Assembly: GCA_041402045.1 (NCBI GenBank)
Contig: JAWKSZ010000030.1
Coordinates: 1-64,000, forward strand
Source: JAGQRJ01 sp041402045
GTDB lineage: Bacteria > Planctomycetota > J058
Direction of reading: 5' to 3'
DNA: 64,000 nucleotides
This document shows positions 60,169-64,000 of the stretch, piece by piece. Position 1 is the stretch's first letter, and each line of letters begins with the position of its first letter. The position numbers and the translations under genes were made by a program. The notes below the pieces were generated by a model. It made no database searches. It saw only the letters and a list, made by a program, of their open reading frames with translations, and was not told the origin of the DNA.

Positions 60169-61299
60169 GTGAGCCCGACCGAGCCGCAAGCGCCCTTCGA
60201 ACCGCACGACTTAGCGTCTGGCGCCGGCCTTGCGTTCGCCACGCCAGGAAGGACGGCGAGCGGCGACGACCCCGCGGCTCGCGACGTGGACCCCATGCCT
60301 GGCACCGCTGCTCCGCCCCTCGCCGCTCCGCCCGACGCCCCCACCCGCCGCCCGTTCGCCAAGCGCCTGCGCATGATCGTGGCGGTGGAGGTCCTCCCGC
60401 TCCTGGGGGCCCTGGGCGCGGTGTGGCTGGCCTTCGCCGACGGGCTCTGGACCCTGGACCTCGCGCTCCTGCTCGGGTTCTACGGGTTCACCATGCTCGG
60501 GATCGAAATGGGCATGCACCGCCTGATCGCCCACCGCCAGTTCGAGACCGTGGCCCCGATCCGCTACCTGCTGGCGATCGCCGGGGGCATGGCCGGCGAG
60601 GGCTCGGCGCTCCTGTGGAGCGCGATCCACCGCGAGCACCACCAGACCTCGGACACCCCCCGCGACCCGCACTCGCCGGTCCACGGCCTCGACGGCAGCG
60701 GCGGCGCGCTGCGCCGCTTCGCCTGGGCGCAGTGCGCGTGGTACGGCGAGCTCGAGGGGATCGTGACCTTCAACCGCACCCTGCCGCGGGTGGTCGCCGG
60801 GGAGGTCGCCCGCGACGACCCCGACCCCGCCGCGGTCTACGCCCGCCGGGTGCACGACTGGACCCGCGACCGGACCCTGCTCGCGATCGACCGGCTCTAC
60901 CCGGTCTGGACGCTCCTGGGCTTCGTGCTCCCCAGCCTGATCGGCCTGGCGGTGGCCGGCCCCTGGGGTGCGCTGCACGGGCTCTTGTGGGGCGGGTTCA
61001 TGCGCCACTTCCTGGTCAAGCAGGTCTCCTTCGCGATCAACTCGATCGGGCACACCGTCGGCACCAAGCGCTACCAGGCCCCCGACGAGAGCCGCAACAA
61101 CCCGGTCATGGCCGCGCTGACCCTGGGCTCGGGCTGGCACAACAACCACCACGCCTTCCCCGACTCGGCCTTCACCAGCCTGCGCTGGTGGCACCTCGAC
61201 CCCACCGGCTGGCTGATCTCGGCCCTCGAGGCCGTGGGCCTCGCCTGGGACGTGCAGCGCGTCGACCCCGCCCGGGTCCGCGCCGCGCGTTTGAGCTGA
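60169..61299 (+). CDS. Fatty-acid desaturase, copy 2
   Basis: GTG 60169; 376 residues including a ~65-residue Ala/Pro-rich N-terminus that may be unstructured (a later start is possible). Histidine boxes: MHRLIAHRQFE, IHREHHQTSD and WHNNHHAFPD. It differs enough from copy 1 to suggest a different position or substrate. The two are co-transcribed and convergent with the RND-porter-like gene (stops 2 bases apart). Confidence 0.88.
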   Translation: MSPTEPQAPFEPHDLASGAGLAFATPGRTASGDDPAARDVDPMPGTAAPPLAAPPDAPTRRPFAKRLRMIVAVEVLPLLGALGAVWLAFADGLWTLDLALLLGFYGFTMLGIEMGMHRLIAHRQFETVAPIRYLLAIAGGMAGEGSALLWSAIHREHHQTSDTPRDPHSPVHGLDGSGGALRRFAWAQCAWYGELEGIVTFNRTLPRVVAGEVARDDPDPAAVYARRVHDWTRDRTLLAIDRLYPVWTLLGFVLPSLIGLAVAGPWGALHGLLWGGFMRHFLVKQVSFAINSIGHTVGTKRYQAPDESRNNPVMAALTLGSGWHNNHHAFPDSAFTSLRWWHLDPTGWLISALEAVGLAWDVQRVDPARVRAARLS

Positions 61300-61301
61300 G
61301 C

Positions 61302-62846
61302 TCAGTCGACGAAGCGGACCCCGAGGCCAGGGAACTCGACGCACAGGCGATCCCCGAGCGCGCGCAGCCCGTCGGCGGAGCCGTCGAGCGCGACGCGCAG
61401 GCAGGCGGCGGGCGCTCCCCCGGCGCGGGCCCGCACCCGCTCCTCCGCGTCGAGGGACACCTGGCCTAGCGCGCTGAGCGGCACCTCGCCGCCGATCGGG
61501 GGCGAGAGCCGGAGCTGGGTGAGGTCCTCGGCGAGCTCGAGCTCGACCTCCGCCACGACCTCGAGCTCGCGGGCGGAGCGCAGCGCCGCGTCGGCGGCGG
61601 CGGGCGTCCACCCCAGCGCCTCCAGAGCCTCGGGGTCCCAGCGCACGCGCGCCTCGGCGGCAATCCGGGGCGCGACGCGCAGGAGCCCCCGCACCTCCGC
61701 CAGCTCGCCCGCCCCGGCCTCGAGCGCGTCCACCGCGCGGTCCAGCGCCCCGCGCTCCTCGTGGGTCAGCACGACCCAGCCCCGGGCGTCGAGGGGCGCC
61801 GCCTGGAGCCCGGGCACCCCCTGCAGCGCCGCCACCGCCCCCGGACCGTCGACGCTCCACGCCTCGCCGTCCTCGGGGTCCCCCGGCCCCCCGAGGAGCG
61901 ACCCGCCGACCACCCACAGCCCGCGCGCCGGCGGCGTCGCCGCCAGCGCGGGCCCTTGCAGCGAGACCGCCTCCCCGCCGCGCACGGGCCACGACCCCCA
62001 GCGCCCGTGCTCGACCTCGAGCCGGGCGAACTCGCGCGCCAGCGGCTCCTCCGCCAGGAGCGGCTCGAGGCCCGAGGCCTCGCCGAACACGACCGCCGCG
62101 ACCACGGGCTGACCTTCCAGGTAGACCCGCGTCCGCCCGCGCAGCTCGCGGCGCACCTCGCCCACGTCGCCCAGTCGCAGCGGCACGCCGTCGCGCAGGG
62201 CGAGGACGACCTCGGTCAGGGCCTCGGCCTCGACCGCGCCGGGGAGCCCGCCCGCAGCGCCGCGGCCACGTCGTGCGCGGTGAGCCCGCAGGCGACGAGG
62301 CGCTCGGGGTCGCAGCGCACGCGCAGGACGGCGTCGGCCTCCCCCAGGAGCGCCACCTGGCGCACACCGGGCGCCTGGACCAGCCGCTCGCGCAGCGCGC
62401 GCGCCCGCGCGCTGGCCTCCTCGAGGGTCGCCTCGCCCCCGAGCAGCACGACCCGCGCAGGCTCGCGCACGCGGCGCCTCGAGCTCCCAGGCCTGGACCT
62501 CACCGGGGCCGCCGATCGCCGAGCGCAGGGCGTCGAGGCCTGGCCGGTAGCGCGCGGGGTCGGTTTCGAGCGGTAAGAGCGTGAGGGTCACCTCGCCTTC
62601 GCGGCTCACCGCCACCCACTCCAGCGCCCCCATGTGCCCGAGCTCCCTCTGCATGGGCCCCACCACGTCGCGCTCGAGGTCGCCCAGGCTCGCCCCGGGG
62701 ACGGCCACCCGCAGGCGGTAGAGCTGCTCCGCCGGCGGCGCGGGCGCTTCGCGCGACGGACGGACCGCGAGGGCGCCGGCGAGGATCGCCCCCGCGACCC
62801 CCAGCGCCGCCACGCCTCCGCCCACCGCGACTGCCTTGGACCCCAT
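61302..62846 (-). CDS. RND-porter-like periplasmic protein lacking the membrane bundle, frameshifted
   Basis: 514 residues when repaired, with only one N-terminal membrane anchor. Two half-repeats follow the AcrB porter-domain pattern: CDPERLVACGLTAHDVAAAL with VPLRLGDVGEV, then WDPEALEALGWTPAAADAAL with EVPLSALGQVSL. Full RND pumps are about 1000 residues with 12 membrane helices; here both porter halves are kept but the helices are gone. Two compensating one-base shifts near 62475 and 62255 break the first half. It starts at an ATG 6 bases after a TAGACT box. Confidence 0.68.
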   Translation of the reverse strand: MGSKAVAVGGGVAALGVAGAILAGALAVRPSREAPAPPAEQLYRLRVAVPGASLGDLERDVVGPMQRELGHMGALEWVAVSREGEVTLTLLPLETDPARYRPGLDALRSAIGGPGEVQAWELEAPRARACAGRAARGRGDPRGGQRAGARAARAAGPGARCAPGGAPGGGRRRPARALRPRAPRRLRAHRARRGRGAAGGLPGAVEAEALTEVVLALRDGVPLRLGDVGEVRRELRGRTRVYLEGQPVVAAVVFGEASGLEPLLAEEPLAREFARLEVEHGRWGSWPVRGGEAVSLQGPALAATPPARGLWVVGGSLLGGPGDPEDGEAWSVDGPGAVAALQGVPGLQAAPLDARGWVVLTHEERGALDRAVDALEAGAGELAEVRGLLRVAPRIAAEARVRWDPEALEALGWTPAAADAALRSARELEVVAEVELELAEDLTQLRLSPPIGGEVPLSALGQVSLDAEERVRARAGGAPAACLRVALDGSADGLRALGDRLCVEFPGLGVRFVD

Positions 62847-62852
62847 GCCGCG

Positions 62853-62858
62853 AGTCTA
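62853..62858 (-). promoter_or_regulatory. Putative -10 box of a leaderless promoter (TAGACT-N6-ATG)
   Basis: TAGACT on the minus strand, 6 bases before the ATG of the RND-porter-like gene at 62846. Confidence 0.38.
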
Positions 62859-62919
62859 CGCCAGCGCGCCGGGTGACAGCTCGCGCCCCGGCGTGCTTCC
62901 ATGCCTCGAGGAGCGTGGC

Positions 62920-63541
62920 ATGCGGGGGTGGGTCGAGACCGGCGAGGGCGCGCCCGGGAGGGCCTGACCCGCCACGCGCTGCCAGACGGCTGCCTGGTCT
63001 GGTCCGCGCGCCTGCCCGCCGCGCTGTGCCTCGACCCGCCGGACTTCGCCGACGCCTGGCGCCTGCACCCGCCCGAGCGCCACCGGATCCGCATGCACGG
63101 GCGCTTCCGTGCTCACCCCGCGACTTCCAGCAGGCCTACGCCCGCGACTCATCACTACACCGGCAACGTCAACCGCGCGCTCCGCTGCCTCGCCCGTGTT
63201 CGCGCCGTTCCTCGCTCTGGGGCCAGGCGGCCCTCGACCCGCGGCTGAACGGCGTGCTGCTCAACTGGTACGACGGGACCCAGGGTCACGCGATCGGCAA
63301 GCACCGGGACTCGACCGGGGCTGGTCCCAGGTGCGCCGATCGTGACGATCAGCCTCGGCGAGCTGGCGCACGTTCCGGCTGCGGCCCTGGCGCAGCCCTC
63401 GGCAAGCGACTTCCCCGTCGACGACGGCGCCGTGTTCGTGCTCCCGTTCTCCACCAATCAGCGCTGGACCCACGAGAGGTCCCCGCGAGCAAGCGACTCC
63501 TGGGCCGGCGGATCTCGATCACCCTGCGCGCCTTCGCCTGA
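62920..63541 (+). pseudogene. AlkB-like 2OG-Fe(II) oxygenase, several frameshifts
   Basis: ATG 62920 follows AGGAG. Pieces in different frames align with an AlkB-type protein: LPDGCLVWSARLP near 62975, TPRDFQQAY near 63120, HYTGNVNRAL near 63155, then LNGVLLNWYDGTQGHAIGKHRD near 63250 (H-x-D iron ligands), IVTISLGELAHF near 63340, DDGAVFVLPFSTNQRWTHE near 63420 (distal His) and GRRISITLRAFA before the stop at 63541. At least four one-base shifts occur. It would be a ~205-residue DNA/RNA demethylase-type oxygenase. The errors seem technical since all motifs remain. Confidence 0.65.
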
Positions 63542-63544
63542 CCC

Positions 63545-64000
63545 TCAGTCCACGTGGACCAGGGCGTCGCCCTCGCGGCGCGCGCCGCCGCGCTGCACGA
63601 GGTGCTCGATCCCCTGGGCCAACACCCCGGCGACGCGCTTGCCGACGCGACGGATCCCGAAGGTGCGGGCCAGCTCCTTGAGCAGGTCGGGCTCGGGGCG
63701 CTGATCATGTGCGCGAGCAGCGCCCCCGCGGCGTTGGCCAGCTCCTGCGGGGCGATCTCCTCGGGCTTGCGCGGCTCGTCCTCGGGCCCCGGGACGCGGA
63801 ACGCGCGGTAGCTCGCCGGGTCCTGGTCGGCGCGCCACACGAACTCGCCGTCGAGCCGCAGCCGTCCCTCGGCGACGGTCCAGCGCAGGGCGTGCTCGAA
63901 GCGCGCGCGCACCTTCTGCGTGATCCGCCCGATCCCCCAGGCGGGCGCGATCCGCGCCAGGAGCGCGTCCGCCGGGAGCGGCGCCTCGACCGCGGCCAGC
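63545..64000 (-). CDS. C-terminal part of a DUF3320-type (helicase-associated) protein, partial and frameshifted
   Basis: The frame enters from the right edge: LARIAPAWGIGRITQKVRA, RWTVAEGRLRLDGEFVWR, EEIAPQELANAAGALLAHM. Then, after a one-base shift near 63700, ELARTFGIRRVGKRVAGVL and the stop at 63545. This order (winged-helix-like repeat, EIAP/QEL segment, second FGIRRVG repeat) resembles DUF3320 at the end of large DUF4011/superfamily-1 helicase proteins. The N-terminal helicase lies outside the window. It is convergent with the AlkB-like gene (3 bases apart). Confidence 0.6.
   Translation of the reverse strand, partial: AGRGRGAAPGGRAPGADRARLGDRADHAEGARALRARPALDRRRGTAAARRRVRVARRPGPGELPRVPRPGARGRAAQARGDRPAGAGQRRGGAARAHDQRPEPDLLKELARTFGIRRVGKRVAGVLAQGIEHLVQRGGARREGDALVHVD

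Noticed and set aside
1..64000. CRISPR array
   Set aside because: No evenly spaced direct repeats with unique spacers were found; the only dense repeat is the low-complexity tract at 29912-30278.

Overview
The window is about 72% GC, densely packed and covered with genes on both strands. Many neighbouring genes overlap by 4 bp (ATGA or GTGA). The gene content resembles a high-GC member of the Planctomycetota, with Myxococcota as the alternative: a Ser/Thr kinase fused to a formylglycine-generating-enzyme-like domain, a DUF1570-type zinc peptidase, a TMTC-like membrane protein with a C-terminal TPR-like part, a rhomboid with a C-terminal cytosolic tail, GSCFA and GT-C proteins, and many lipoproteins without homologues I recognise. 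No rRNA, tRNA or CRISPR array was seen, so the placement is an inference from gene content.

Layout. 1-13054 is a surface-glycan region: an SGNH-type membrane protein (cut by the window edge), two GT2 glycosyltransferases, two methyltransferases, a sugar-nucleotide SDR with a HAD phosphatase, a GSCFA protein, an APH-type kinase, two tandem GT-C-like membrane proteins and a DUF2071 protein. 13264-20194 holds a secreted unknown, an NAPE-PLD-like metallo-hydrolase lipoprotein, an MtfA-like peptidase, a CNNM/CorC-like membrane protein and a rhomboid protease. 20431-24041 holds a double chagasin-type protease inhibitor and a kinase-FGE fusion. A 152-bp MITE-like element follows at 24042-24193. 24194-29761 is a leftward block that ends in the operon lgt - DUF423 - selenocysteine ArsC/Spx-like protein - small membrane protein - NADAR lipoprotein.

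29785-30434 is non-coding: a 367-nt stretch with a single T on the + strand, followed by five consecutive hairpins. 30439-35317 holds a metallophosphoesterase, an LMW-PTP plus fructosamine/ribulosamine kinase pair (protein deglycation) and a hybrid histidine kinase. 36193-41594 holds an ABM-domain membrane protein, a TM2 protein, a TetR repressor with its operator next to a D-aminoacylase-type amidohydrolase, and a FEN-type nuclease. 41616-47435 carries three large proteins of unknown function. 47542-54858 holds threonine aldolase, an Ntn asparaginase, the TMTC-like protein and the DUF1570 peptidase. 54988-64000 holds a PepSY/ApbE-DUF2271 flavin module, a YdcF-like protein, glutaminase, two fatty-acid desaturases, an RND-porter-like protein without the membrane bundle, an AlkB-like protein and the C-terminus of a DUF3320-type protein.

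Most important observation: the ArsC/Spx-like gene at 28392-28045 (minus) has an in-frame TGA exactly where the family has its catalytic cysteine. A bacterial-type SECIS hairpin (8 bp, GGUC loop) lies 14-33 nt downstream, so the gene very probably encodes a selenoprotein that ordinary gene calling would truncate.

Data quality: at least eleven genes are broken by one-base frameshifts while keeping intact motifs in each frame. This looks like an unpolished long-read assembly, and the affected genes are described as they would read when repaired.
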